Assembly: GCA_900543165.1 (NCBI GenBank)
Contig: UQQQ01000040.1
Span: 1-20,315, forward strand
DNA: 20,315 nt
Source of the DNA: an uncultured Dialister sp.
GTDB lineage: Bacteria > Bacillota > Negativicutes > Veillonellales > Dialisteraceae
Direction of reading: 5' to 3'
The notes beneath the pieces are model-generated. The model made no database searches, was not told where the DNA came from, and saw nothing but the letters and a program-made list of their open reading frames with translations. A program made the translations under genes and the position numbers. Numbering within the stretch: the first letter of the stretch is position 1; each line of letters begins with the position of its first letter. This document shows positions 7,197-14,660 of the stretch, piece after piece.

Positions 7197-7601
7197 TTAG
7201 AAGATGACGCCGGACTCGAGAATGATATTCGAATACGGAGTAATTTCGCCCGTGCGGATGACGGCTTTGCAGTCTTTTTCCCACGCCTTCAGCTCTTCAT
7301 GGCTATCCAGCATGACCCATTCCACCGTGTCCTGTGGGAACACTTCGTGGAGCGCTTTCCACTGCTCCGGATTTTCCGTTTCCGTCTCCGGTGCGATATA
7401 GACCTTCTGGATCTCCATGTACTTCGCCATTTCCTTCACGACTTCAATGAATTTCGGTTCACCAAGACGAAGTGCGAGATCGATCTTCGGCGTACCGGAT
7501 GGCACCGGAAGACCGCAGTCTCCGACACAGATCTTATCTGTGTGACCGAGGTCTGCTAAAACCTTGGCAATACGGCTGTTCAAAATCCCTATTTTCTGCA
7601 T
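7197..7601 (-). CDS. rbsD: D-ribose pyranase (RbsD)
   Basis: A 134-residue cytoplasmic enzyme that interconverts the beta-pyran and beta-furan forms of ribose, supplying ribokinase with the furanose. The family signature is clear: ILNSRIAKVLADLGHTD with catalytic His20, then VGDCGLPVP. The C-terminal RTGEITPYSNIILESGV also fits RbsD. I place the start at the ATG at 7601. It has GGAGGAG upstream and the protein then begins MQKIGILNS as family members do; an upstream in-frame extension to 7631 lies inside rbsK and is not homologous. The start overlaps the end of rbsK by 13 bases, indicating coupled translation. Confidence 0.95.
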   Translation of the reverse strand: MQKIGILNSRIAKVLADLGHTDKICVGDCGLPVPSGTPKIDLALRLGEPKFIEVVKEMAKYMEIQKVYIAPETETENPEQWKALHEVFPQDTVEWVMLDSHEELKAWEKDCKAVIRTGEITPYSNIILESGVIF

Positions 7602-8479
7602 GAGAGCATCTCCTCCACTTCTTTGCGCCATGGCATACCGCCCTGAGCACCGATTTTTCCGACAGACAGTGCCGCCGCCGCATTCGCAAAACGGATGGCT
7701 TCTTGGATGTCCATGCCTTCACAGCGCGCCGCCGCAAATGCCCCATTGAAGGTATCGCCTGCCCCCGTCGTATCGACGACCGGCACCGTGAAGCCGGCGA
7801 CCTTGACGACCTTGCCCGCTTCGCCATAGACCACACCGTCTTTGCCGACAGTCATGATGACCTTGCCGGCTTCGGAAATCAGGATCTTATCCCGATCCAT
7901 ACCGTCAAACATCAGTGCCGCTTCATGTTCATTCGGCGTAAGATAGGTCACTTTCCTGACCCATTCCTTCGGGATATCTGTGTACGGTGCCGGATTCAGC
8001 ATCACAGGAACGCCTGCCTCAAAACAGCGGTCAATGATATAGCCGATCGTATCCATCGGGATCTCATGCTGCAGCATGACGAGCGCCGAGGAAGAAATCA
8101 CATCCCAGTCCTTATCGATCATCTCGCAGCTGACCTTGTCATTCGCCCCTTTGATGACGATGATACTGTTATCCCCTTCCGCCAGCGTGATATGTGCCGT
8201 GCCTGTCGTGATGCCGGAGAGCGTCTCCACATAGTCTGTCTTCACGCCGCTTCCTTCCAGCGCCTCTTTCATGAGCGTCCCGTAGGCATCATCTCCCACG
8301 CAGCCGATCATGTATACGGTAGCCCCGAGGCGCGATGCCGCGACAGCCTGATTCGCCCCCTTGCCGCCAGGAGAAACGATCAGGCGGCTGCCCATCACGG
8401 TCTCGCCCGCCTGCGGTCTTCTGTCCGTCTCCACGGTAATGTCCATATTACAGCTGCCTATTACAGAAATATGACCCAT
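7589..8479 (-). CDS. rbsK: Ribokinase (RbsK)
   Basis: A 296-residue PfkB-family sugar kinase that makes ribose-5-phosphate from ribose and ATP. Signature 1 appears as SPGGKGANQAVAASRLGA (near 36-53), where GGKGAN is the substrate loop. Signature 2 appears as DTTGAGDTFNGAFA (236-249) with catalytic Asp242. The NMD near residue 11-13 also contacts ribose in the family. The ATG at 8479 follows GGAGG at 7-base spacing. It is the first gene of the operon; in most known rbs operons rbsK is last or separate. Regulation is probably through the promoter and direct repeat at 8572-8617. No rbsR repressor gene is present in the window. Confidence 0.96.
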   Translation of the reverse strand: MGHISVIGSCNMDITVETDRRPQAGETVMGSRLIVSPGGKGANQAVAASRLGATVYMIGCVGDDAYGTLMKEALEGSGVKTDYVETLSGITTGTAHITLAEGDNSIIVIKGANDKVSCEMIDKDWDVISSSALVMLQHEIPMDTIGYIIDRCFEAGVPVMLNPAPYTDIPKEWVRKVTYLTPNEHEAALMFDGMDRDKILISEAGKVIMTVGKDGVVYGEAGKVVKVAGFTVPVVDTTGAGDTFNGAFAAARCEGMDIQEAIRFANAAAALSVGKIGAQGGMPWRKEVEEMLSCRK

Positions 8480-8571
8480 AAGCCTCCATCTTCCTTTACT
8501 TTTACAAATACGCCGGAGAAACAGGATAGTCCCATGATTCCTAGCGAAACATTCGATTCAATAAAAAACTA

Positions 8572-8602
8572 TCTACATAACGCTTTTTTCTTTCTACATA
8601 AC
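8572..8602 (-). promoter_or_regulatory. Direct repeat in the rbs control region, possible operator
   Basis: TCTACATAAC occurs at 8572-8581 and again at 8593-8602, exactly 21 bases apart (two helical turns). The repeats lie just downstream of a candidate -10 box, around the expected transcription start, which suits a repressor. They are not palindromic, unlike typical LacI-family operators. No binding protein can be named. Confidence 0.5.
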
Positions 8603-8608
8603 CGTATT

Positions 8609-8617
8609 ATTTTAGCA
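8609..8617 (-). promoter_or_regulatory. Candidate extended -10 promoter of the rbs operon
   Basis: On the minus strand TGC precedes TAAAAT (8609-8614) in a very A/T-rich stretch. A good -35 is lacking, so I rely on the extended -10 and on the position about 130 bases ahead of rbsK. Confidence 0.4.
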
Positions 8618-8664
8618 TAAAGCCTTTAAAGAAAAAAGAGAGGGAGAAAAATTTTACAATATGT

Positions 8665-8853
8665 AAGAGTTTAGTGTTTAGTGACTAGTGACTTGTGACT
8701 GGTGACTAAAATGCCATCTTCGGCGGCATCGCCCTATTTATACTTCGCGGCGCTTCCATATTTTTATGCGCCGCACCACCACTCCTCACCCCTAACTCCT
8801 CACTCCTAACTAGGGAGCGCGAGACTTTCCTTCGCAATCAAGGAGCGCCCCCA
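8665..8853 (-). repeat. Mosaic intergenic repeat block D, reverse orientation
   Basis: Heptamers GTTTAGT (twice), GACTAGT, GACTTGT and GACTGGT run from about 8669 to 8705. They are followed by the core hairpin GCGGCGC/GCGCCGC (8747-8753 with 8768-8774). A CACTCCT/AACTCCT heptamer tract comes next (about 8778-8815), and then the reversed CTTGATTGCG core. The block sits between the rbs promoter and the carbonic anhydrase terminator and contains no gene. Confidence 0.8.
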
Positions 8854-8891
8854 CGACAAAACCCTCTGCCCAAAAGCTGAGCAGAGGGTTT
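8854..8891 (-). terminator. Intrinsic terminator of the carbonic anhydrase-like gene
   Basis: The arms AAACCCTCTGC (8859-8869) and GCAGAGGGTTT (8881-8891) form a perfect 11-bp stem with an 11-base loop. On the minus strand they are followed by TTTTGTCG. It begins about 15 bases past the stop codon. Confidence 0.85.
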
Positions 8892-8905
8892 CCTCTATCA
8901 ATCCA

Positions 8906-9463
8906 TTACACGATCGGTTCACCGTGATAGAGTTCTCCATCGATATCCGGTTTCACACCATAGCCGATGGCCCATTCACATTTATACTTGAGAGCCTGTG
9001 CATGAATGTTCTTCACGCGGTCAATGGTCTTGATGACTTTCGCCGGGACGCCGACGACGAGGGAATTCGGCGGGATGACCTGATTTTCCAGCACAAGCGC
9101 GCCGGCAGCGATGATGGAGCCGCGGCCGATCTTGGCACCGGTCAAAACAGTCGCATGCATGCCGATGAGGACATGATCCTCAATGGTGCAGGCATGGATG
9201 CAGGCACTGTGCCCGATGGTGACATAGTCGCCAATGATGCAGGGATCATCATCCGCCACATGCAGGCAGACCAAATCCTGTACATTCGTACATTCACCGA
9301 TGGAGATGTAGTTCACATCGCCTCTGGCTACGACACCCGGCCAGACACTCGCATACTTTCCGATCCGGACATCGCCGGAAAGGAATACCTGCGGAGCCAC
9401 AAACGCATTCGGATCGATCTGCGGGATTTTTCCATTAAATTCTTCATTCGAAAGAGTATACAT
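8906..9463 (-). CDS. Gamma-class carbonic anhydrase-like hexapeptide-repeat protein
   Basis: A 185-residue left-handed beta-helix protein. Isoleucine/valine-rich hexapeptide turns run from about 15 to 145. The metal-site pattern of gamma carbonic anhydrases and the YrdA/PaaY group is present: Arg47 in ARGD, NVQD (60-63), His68 in CLHV, His85 in IGHSA and His90 in CIHA. A C-terminal helix (about 146-165) follows, as in trimeric family members. The probable role is reversible CO2 hydration or a related zinc-dependent reaction in the cytoplasm; many family members have no proven activity. I place the start at the ATG at 9463 because AGGAGGT lies 7 bases upstream. The open frame extends 9 codons further without support. 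It is transcribed alone. Confidence 0.9.
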   Translation of the reverse strand: MYTLSNEEFNGKIPQIDPNAFVAPQVFLSGDVRIGKYASVWPGVVARGDVNYISIGECTNVQDLVCLHVADDDPCIIGDYVTIGHSACIHACTIEDHVLIGMHATVLTGAKIGRGSIIAAGALVLENQVIPPNSLVVGVPAKVIKTIDRVKNIHAQALKYKCEWAIGYGVKPDIDGELYHGEPIV

Positions 9464-9508
9464 ATGAAAGACCTCCTGTGATAAACACATAGATTATTTC
9501 CTATCTGT

Positions 9509-9514
9509 ATTATA
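9509..9514 (-). promoter_or_regulatory. Candidate -10 box of the carbonic anhydrase-like gene
   Basis: A perfect TATAAT lies on the minus strand 45 bases before the start codon. I find no acceptable -35 hexamer at 16-18 bases, so the call is tentative. Confidence 0.4.
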
Positions 9515-9567
9515 CTACGGAAGGCAAGCCTATGGGGATTAAATTTTTCTAAAAAGGAAAAAATTCG

Positions 9568-9750
9568 GGGGGTTAGGGTTCAGGGTTAGCCAGTGGGCGA
9601 CTCGCCCCTTGATTACGTTTGAAAGGCTCGATGGAATGAGAAATTAGAAATGAGAAATGGTGGGGCGGCGCATAAAAATCAGAAGCGCCGCGGAGTATAA
9701 ATAATGGCGATGCCATGAGCTGGCATTCCAGTCACTAGTCACCAGTCACT
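9568..9750 (+). repeat. Mosaic intergenic repeat block E (cleanest copy)
   Basis: In order: GGGTTAGGGTTCAGGGTTAG heptamer-like tract, the core with CCCCTTGATTACGTTTGAAAG, an AATGAGA/AATTAGA/AATGAGA tract, and the hairpin GCGGCGC (9665-9671) with GCGCCGC (9685-9691). Then come the conserved AGTATAAATAATGGCGATGCC and a small ATGCCA/TGGCAT hairpin. AGTCACT/AGTCACC/AGTCACT at 9730-9750 closes the block. The stop codon of the kinase pseudogene (9746-9748) lies inside the last unit. Confidence 0.88.
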
Positions 9751-11904
9751 TCTTCCCCAAAAACTTTGTGATGGTTTTCACGACAAGGTCCGGCGCAAGC
9801 GGCTTGGACAGGTGTTCATTCATGCCGGCTTCCCGGGTACAGATCTTATCATCCGTGAAAGTATTCGCTGTCATCGCGATGATGGGGATCTCCTTCGCAT
9901 CCTTTCGGGGGAGAGTTCGGATTTCTTTGGCGGCCTCACAGCCATCCATGACCGGCATCATGACATCCATCAGGATCACATCAAAGCTACCTTCGGGCGC
10001 ATTTGCAAAAGTCTCGACAGCCTCTTTCCCGTTCCATGCTTTCGTGACGACGGCGCCCTTCTCGGTCACGATGAATTCCGAGATCTCCATATTGAGCTCA
10101 TTGTCTTCGACAAGAAGAATGCGGACATCCTTGATCGATGCCTCGGCTTCATTGGTAGTTTTCTCATCTCTGCCGGCTGACTTGTCGATCAGGAAGGGGA
10201 GCTTCACCGTGAACGTCGTCCCTTCGCCCTTTTGGCTAGTGAAGGAAATGCTCCCGCCCATGGTTTCTGTGAGTTTCTTTGCGATCGGCATGCCAAGTCC
10301 CGTACCGTTGTAGGCCGTCTTGACATTTTCGTCTTCGCGAGTGAAGGGTTCAAAGATCCGTTTCTGGTACTCCTCGCTCATACCGATCCCGGTATCCTCA
10401 CAAATAAACGTATAGAAAGCGCGGCCATCCTCACTCTCGTCTTCCCGGAGGCTGAGTATGATTTTCCCATGATCTTTATTGTACTTCACAGCGTTACCCA
10501 TGATATTCATCAAAAGACGCTTCAGGTGACCTGCACTGCCTATGAGATTCCAGTGTGTAACTGAAAGATCCCTCTTGATGACTTCGATACCTCTTTCCTG
10601 TGCCAGCTTTTCGATAACGATAAGTACTTCATTCAAAAGCTCCTGCAGATAGAAGGATTTCTCTTCGAGCACGACTTCACCGGACTCCAGTTTCCCCATA
10701 TCAAGCACTTCATTGATGAGCTCCAGGAGCAGTTGGGACGCTTTACTGATCGTCTCACGACATTCGACCTGCTTTTTCAAATCATCGGGATAGCGCTCTG
10801 CCACCGCCAGCATGCCAATAATGTCATTGATCGGTGTACGGATATCATGGCTCATGCGCTGGAGGAATACTATCTTCGCGACATTGGCGGCATCTGCCCG
10901 GCGAGCCTCTTCCTGAAGGCTCTTGCGGTATGTCTCTTCCCTCTCCTTCTCTTCTTTCTGGTGCAGCATCTGTTCCCGGTAGCGATACATAAAGAATCCT
11001 GATAAAGTAAGAAGATACAAAGCGAAAGCGATGCCCAGATTCTTCGGGAGTGCAGCAAATACTTTTGTGTCCGGCATGTATACATAGATGTAGTAGTCGC
11101 GCTGGCGAAGCATGATGCCATAGGCATATTCTTCACTGATATTCACGAGATGCCGACTGCCCGCATTTTCTTTCAAGGCCTGCACCACGGGGAGATGCTT
11201 CGTCTTTTCTCCGATCAGCGCTTTATCATTCGAAGCGATGACCTGTCCGTCATCCGCGACAAGGATGGTGCCATCCGTCAGGGGATTGTACCCGGCCAGC
11301 AGACTTTGGATCATGAGTGTGTAAGTTCTGGCATACTCGGCGGGTGTGAGTGATACGCGACGATGATACCAGGCTTGTCCAGACGTCCTGAGGCAGCCAT
11401 ATCGACATAGGCCCCATCGGGGAGGCGAAGACGCTGCGAATAGATTTTCTCCGGATAACGGGCGCAATCTTTCACGACATCTCTGGAGAGGATGCCTGCG
11501 AGCGCCTCTTCTGCAAACGGCACCTTGGTGACAGACTCCTTTGTCTCTCCTTTTTCGTCAAGGAGCAGGATACCGGAAAGCCACAGCCCACGGATATTCT
11601 GCTGCAGCAGCGCCTCCTCCGTACTGCGTCCTGTCTCTTTCTCCGCCTTGAGGCTTGTCCCTACCTAACGCACGCTTTCGATGAGCCGCAAAAGCGACTG
11701 GGACTCCAATGCTTCATTGTAGTGTGTGACACTTGAGCTCTGTACCTTCACATATTCTGCTGTTTCATAGAGGCGCGCTTCCGCCTCCTTCTTCTCTTGA
11801 TCGAGGAAATAGAGCGAAGCACCGAGCATGACCAGCAACCCGCCAAGAATCCCGACCGACCAGAAACGGATTCCTTTTTGGATGGACGCTTTATCAGTAA
11901 GCAA
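9746..11904 (-). pseudogene. Hybrid sensor histidine kinase, broken by amber codon and frameshift
   Basis: A membrane sensor kinase with its own receiver domain. The reading starts at TTG 11904, with GGAGGTGG upstream. It continues with a membrane helix (GILGGLLVMLGASLYFL) and an extracellular Cache-like region, then reaches an in-frame TAG at 11665-11667. The same frame remains clearly coding beyond it (LKAEKETGRSTEEALL..., then to GIIVAY). Near 11351-11353 the coding frame shifts by one base, consistent with loss of one base, and resumes as SLTPAEYARTYTL. After that come a second helix (near 11035), an H-box MSHDIRTP with phospho-acceptor His at 10847-10849, an N-box NIMGNAVKY, DTGIGM and GTGLGM. 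A receiver follows with phospho-acceptor Asp at 9965-9967 (ILMDVMMP) and the conserved Lys in LSKPL. The kinase half alone could in principle be made from an internal start, but it would lack the sensor. A CAG to TAG change would explain the amber codon. Confidence 0.85.
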
Positions 11905-12710
11905 GCTTCTCCACCTCCAGATACTGTTTCGGATTTTCTAAATACTTTCCGATGATCTTCTCAGAAGTCCCATCCTGCCTCATCTCGCGAAGGGTCTTAT
12001 CAAGCTCCTGGCAAAGGCCGCGGCGGTTCTCCTTATCGAAAGCCACGCCGATCCCGACCGTCATGAGCGGCTCAGGAAGAATACGATACTTCATATCATA
12101 GTCCTTCATATACTGAAGGATGGATGTCTCATGCGCTCCGACGGCATCCGCATAGCCTTTGCCGAGGAGGGTGTAAATCAGTGCGCGATCCCCCATGCTG
12201 AGAAGATTCTCCAGCTTAGGGATGCGCGAATCATTCCTTCGAAGGAAGATGCCTTCCGGCTTCGTGGTCGACTGCACCGCCAGCGTCTTCCCTGCAAGAT
12301 CCTGCAGATGGTAAATATTGCTCTCGGGATTCACTGCGACCACCTGACGGCTCACCATGTACGAACCCGCCCACTGGTAGTCATCCAGACGTCCTTCCAT
12401 GGAAAAGCAGCCCATGACGCAGTCCAGATCTCCATTCTTCAAAAGGTCTTTCTTTTTCTCCCAGTCGATGTTATGCACTTCGACGCGGTACCCCATACGC
12501 CCGAAAGCCTCTGTCGCCAGATCCACATCGATTCCCGTCGGCACGCCATCCTCATTGAAATAATTGAACGGCGGATAACGGTCGCTTCCCAGCTTGATCA
12601 CCGGGCGCTCATCCTTCTGCGGCGCGCCCTGAGGCATGCTGCTGCCTGTCAGAAAGAGGCCTGTGAAGGCCAATTCCCAGAAGAATTCCTATGATTTTCT
12701 TAATAAGCAT
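11894..12710 (-). pseudogene. Substrate-binding protein (SBP_bac_3 type) with frameshifted signal peptide
   Basis: A periplasmic amino-acid-binding-protein-like sensor domain: KLGSDRYPPFNYFNEDGVPTGIDVDLATEAF, then LDCVMGCFSMEGR, LAGKTLAVQSTT and VGIGVAFDKENR. It probably feeds the adjacent kinase, as in BvgS-like systems where such a domain is fused. The long open frame begins only at a weak TTG (12673) and lacks the front of a signal peptide. The missing part is found in another frame from ATG 12710, which has GGAG six bases upstream: MLIKKIIGILLG. Dropping one A in the GGGAATTGG run near 12675-12680 joins the two into one normal signal peptide (LLGLAFTGLFLTGSS). The stop overlaps the kinase start by 11 bases. 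If the single-base insertion is real, export is lost. A sequencing error is the alternative. Confidence 0.75.
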
Positions 12711-12829
12711 ACTCATCTCCACTAAAGAAAAATAAGCGTATAAAGAAATATATGCGTAATTGTCGTAATTCTAACAAAAGCAGCCCTATAAAGCAAGGAG
12801 AATACGGAGAAATAGATTTTTCATAGAAT

Positions 12830-12988
12830 TTGATCGACCATAAAGAACATCAGCTGCGACAGATGCATGAAAGCGGCGCATCCTATAAGAAAATGCCGAC
12901 AAGTACAGATGAAAGCACGAATTCTGCGATCAAGTCAGCGTTGCTTACGGAAATTAAGGAAACGCTGATTAAATCTGACAACGATTGA
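12830..12988 (+). CDS. Small 52-codon open frame, possible HTH-type remnant
   Basis: In the gap between the sensory locus and the MFS terminator, a 52-residue frame runs from TTG 12830 to TGA 12986-12988. Its composition looks protein-like: HQLRQMHESGASYKKM resembles the first helices of resolvase- or sigma-type helix-turn-helix segments (a pattern like RxMxxxGxSYxxIA). The rest does not continue such a fold. An in-frame TAG lies directly upstream and no ribosome-binding site is at proper distance, so it is either a decayed fragment or a chance frame. It has no relation in sequence to its neighbours. Confidence 0.25.
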   Translation: MIDHKEHQLRQMHESGASYKKMPTSTDESTNSAIKSALLTEIKETLIKSDND

Positions 12989-13000
12989 ATCAGTGTTTCC
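12958..13000. repeat. 13-bp inverted repeat with 17-base loop
   Basis: GGAAACGCTGATT (12958-12970) pairs with AATCAGTGTTTCC (12988-13000), with one G-T wobble. It overlaps the end of the 52-codon frame and adjoins the MFS terminator. It has no U-tract in plus orientation, so it does not look like an intrinsic terminator. It could be a transposon-end relic, but I cannot assign it. Confidence 0.7.
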
Positions 13001-13032
13001 TAAAAAAATGGTTCGCGTTTGCGAACCATTTT
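13001..13032 (-). terminator. Intrinsic terminator of the MFS gene
   Basis: The arms AAAATGGTTCGC (13005-13016) and GCGAACCATTTT (13021-13032) form a perfect 12-bp stem with a 4-base loop. On the minus strand a run of seven T overlaps and extends the end of the stem. It lies about 10 bases past the stop codon. Confidence 0.93.
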
Positions 13033-13042
13033 GACAATTTTC

Positions 13043-14203
13043 TTATTTTCCCAGCTCTCCTTTCCGGACACGCCCGAGATAGACCTTGACCCCCAGAGAG
13101 AGCTGGATCAGACCGGCGATGGCGTAGACTTCCCAGATGCCTGCCATCATGGAAATCGCAGAAGAGACGAGCGGCCCCACCATATTGCCAAACTGCTGCG
13201 CCGTATTGAAAAGGCCGAAGACGCGGCCGCGGAAATCATCCGGCGTGTACATGACCATCGCCGCATTGAGCGAAGGATTTACACCGATCACAAAGCACCC
13301 GACAAGAAACTGGCAAAGACCGAAGCCCACGACGGTATCAGGTACGGACTGCGACATCGTGAGGCAGCCCGCAGCAAGCAGCGTGAGGCAGATGGCGAAG
13401 TAATATCCCTTACGCTGGCCGAATTTCCCCCACAGCGTCGTCGTGAGCGCTCCTGCGATGCCGCCGCTGCTCATGATGAAGCCGGAAATGAGTTCCACAT
13501 TTCCCATGCCATCCAAAAGCTCGGAAACGTAAAGCGCTGTCACCGGCTGGATCATGAGGATCGTCGTCTGCAGACCGAAAGCGATGAAGAGAATTTCCCG
13601 AAGGTGTCCGTTATGGAAGGCATACGAGAGGTCTTCGCCGATGGTGGTATCCTTCGATTCCACCTTTTTCACCGTTCCCATCTTCGGCTCTTTGATATAG
13701 AGGATGACGAGCACGGCGACGAACCAGAGGAACGCCGCGGAAATAAAGAAGGTATTCCGTATACCGATGAGATGTGCCAGCGTGCCTCCCACAAGAGGCC
13801 CTGCGATGCCGCCCACGATGAGTGCTGTCTGCCCCATTCCGAGCGTGGCTCCCAGATTCTTCGGGTCCGCACTGACGGAGATGATCGCCATCGACGCTGC
13901 GACGAAGCCATTCGAGAATCCCATAAAGGCACGAGCCGCTGTCATCTGCCAGGCATTCTGGGACAGCCCGCAGAAGAGATAGGAAAAACCGAGAAGCACC
14001 CCCGCACGGATCGCCATCTGTTTCTTGCCCCGCGTATCCGCCATCTTCCCCCAGACGGGCCCCATGATGCCCGCCACCAGAAAGCAGCTCGAGAATACGA
14101 TGCCCGTCCAAAGTGCGATACTCTCTTCCGGTACCCCGATCTCCAAAAGATAGAGAGGCAGGAAAGGAATGACCATCGTGTAGCCGATAGATACAAGGAA
14201 CAT
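13043..14203 (-). CDS. MFS drug/multidrug-type exporter, 5' end uncertain
   Basis: A 386-residue major facilitator protein with about twelve membrane segments. The loop 2-3 signature is GPVWGKMADTRGKKQM. A TM5-type antiporter motif reads ALIVGGIAGPLVGGTLA, and a second-half loop reads GKFGQRKGYY. This is typical of proton-driven exporters of the TetA/NorA-like DHA1 group; the substrate is unknown. The first ATG (14203) has no ribosome-binding site and falls within TM1: the same frame upstream still reads KYRQNILILIAS, which looks like genuine N-terminus, until a TGA. A TTG at 14250-14252 in another frame would join this with a one-base skip (M-T-S-T-K-Y-R...). Either the 5' end is frameshifted or it was replaced when repeat block F moved next to it. 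A terminator follows the gene. Confidence 0.8.
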   Translation of the reverse strand: MFLVSIGYTMVIPFLPLYLLEIGVPEESIALWTGIVFSSCFLVAGIMGPVWGKMADTRGKKQMAIRAGVLLGFSYLFCGLSQNAWQMTAARAFMGFSNGFVAASMAIISVSADPKNLGATLGMGQTALIVGGIAGPLVGGTLAHLIGIRNTFFISAAFLWFVAVLVILYIKEPKMGTVKKVESKDTTIGEDLSYAFHNGHLREILFIAFGLQTTILMIQPVTALYVSELLDGMGNVELISGFIMSSGGIAGALTTTLWGKFGQRKGYYFAICLTLLAAGCLTMSQSVPDTVVGFGLCQFLVGCFVIGVNPSLNAAMVMYTPDDFRGRVFGLFNTAQQFGNMVGPLVSSAISMMAGIWEVYAIAGLIQLSLGVKVYLGRVRKGELGK

Positions 14204-14263
14204 GCTTGCGATAAGGATCAGGATATTCTGTCTGTACTTCGTGGATCGTCAACTTCTTTCAGA

Positions 14264-14660
14264 AAATAGGGTTAGGTGATCCCATAGATTACGTTTGAAA
14301 ACCTTGCTTGAATGAGAAATTAGAAATGAGAAATGCTGGTGCGTCGCATACACGCTGATTCCCGCAGTACAGTAAAGATCAAGGGCTGCGCTCGGGATGA
14401 CGATGCCGGCGAATCCCAGTCACTCCTAATCCCTAATCCCTAGCTACTCACCCCCGCTTTCAAACTTCAAGGTTCAAGGGAGGCGGCGCATAAACATATA
14501 GAAGCGCTGTGGAGTATGAACAGGACGATGCCCGAAGGTCTGCAAAAACAGACTTCTCGTTTGAGCATTCCCTGACATCGTCCGTTTGACCGCAAATGAC
14601 AAAAATTTCTCGCTTGCGCTCGAAATGACGATACGAGAGAGTGACCAGTCACCAGTCACT
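14264..14660 (+). repeat. Mosaic intergenic repeat block F
   Basis: The longest mosaic copy, about 400 bases. It contains the ATTACGTTTGAAAACC core, an AATGAGA tract (about 14311-14333) and CTGCGCTCGGGATGACGATG. Heptamers CCTAATC/CCTAGCT follow (about 14424-14450), then a second core hairpin GCGGCGC/GCGCTGT (14483-14489 with 14504-14510, wobble pairs). A REP-like palindrome (ATTTCTCGCTTGCGCTCGAAAT, near 14610) comes next. AGTCACC/AGTCACT ends the block at 14660. It separates the hydrolase from the MFS gene; the last part provides the hydrolase stop codon. Confidence 0.82.

Noticed and set aside
11665..11667. In-frame TAG considered as programmed readthrough or pyrrolysine
   Set aside because: The same gene also carries a frameshift and the neighbour another one, so ordinary gene decay (CAG to TAG) explains it better; no recoding signal is evident.
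13019..14269. 416-codon plus-strand open frame opposite the MFS gene
   Set aside because: It is rich in Arg, His and Asp with no domain pattern and is exactly antisense to a clear membrane protein. It is a shadow frame produced by high GC codon positions.
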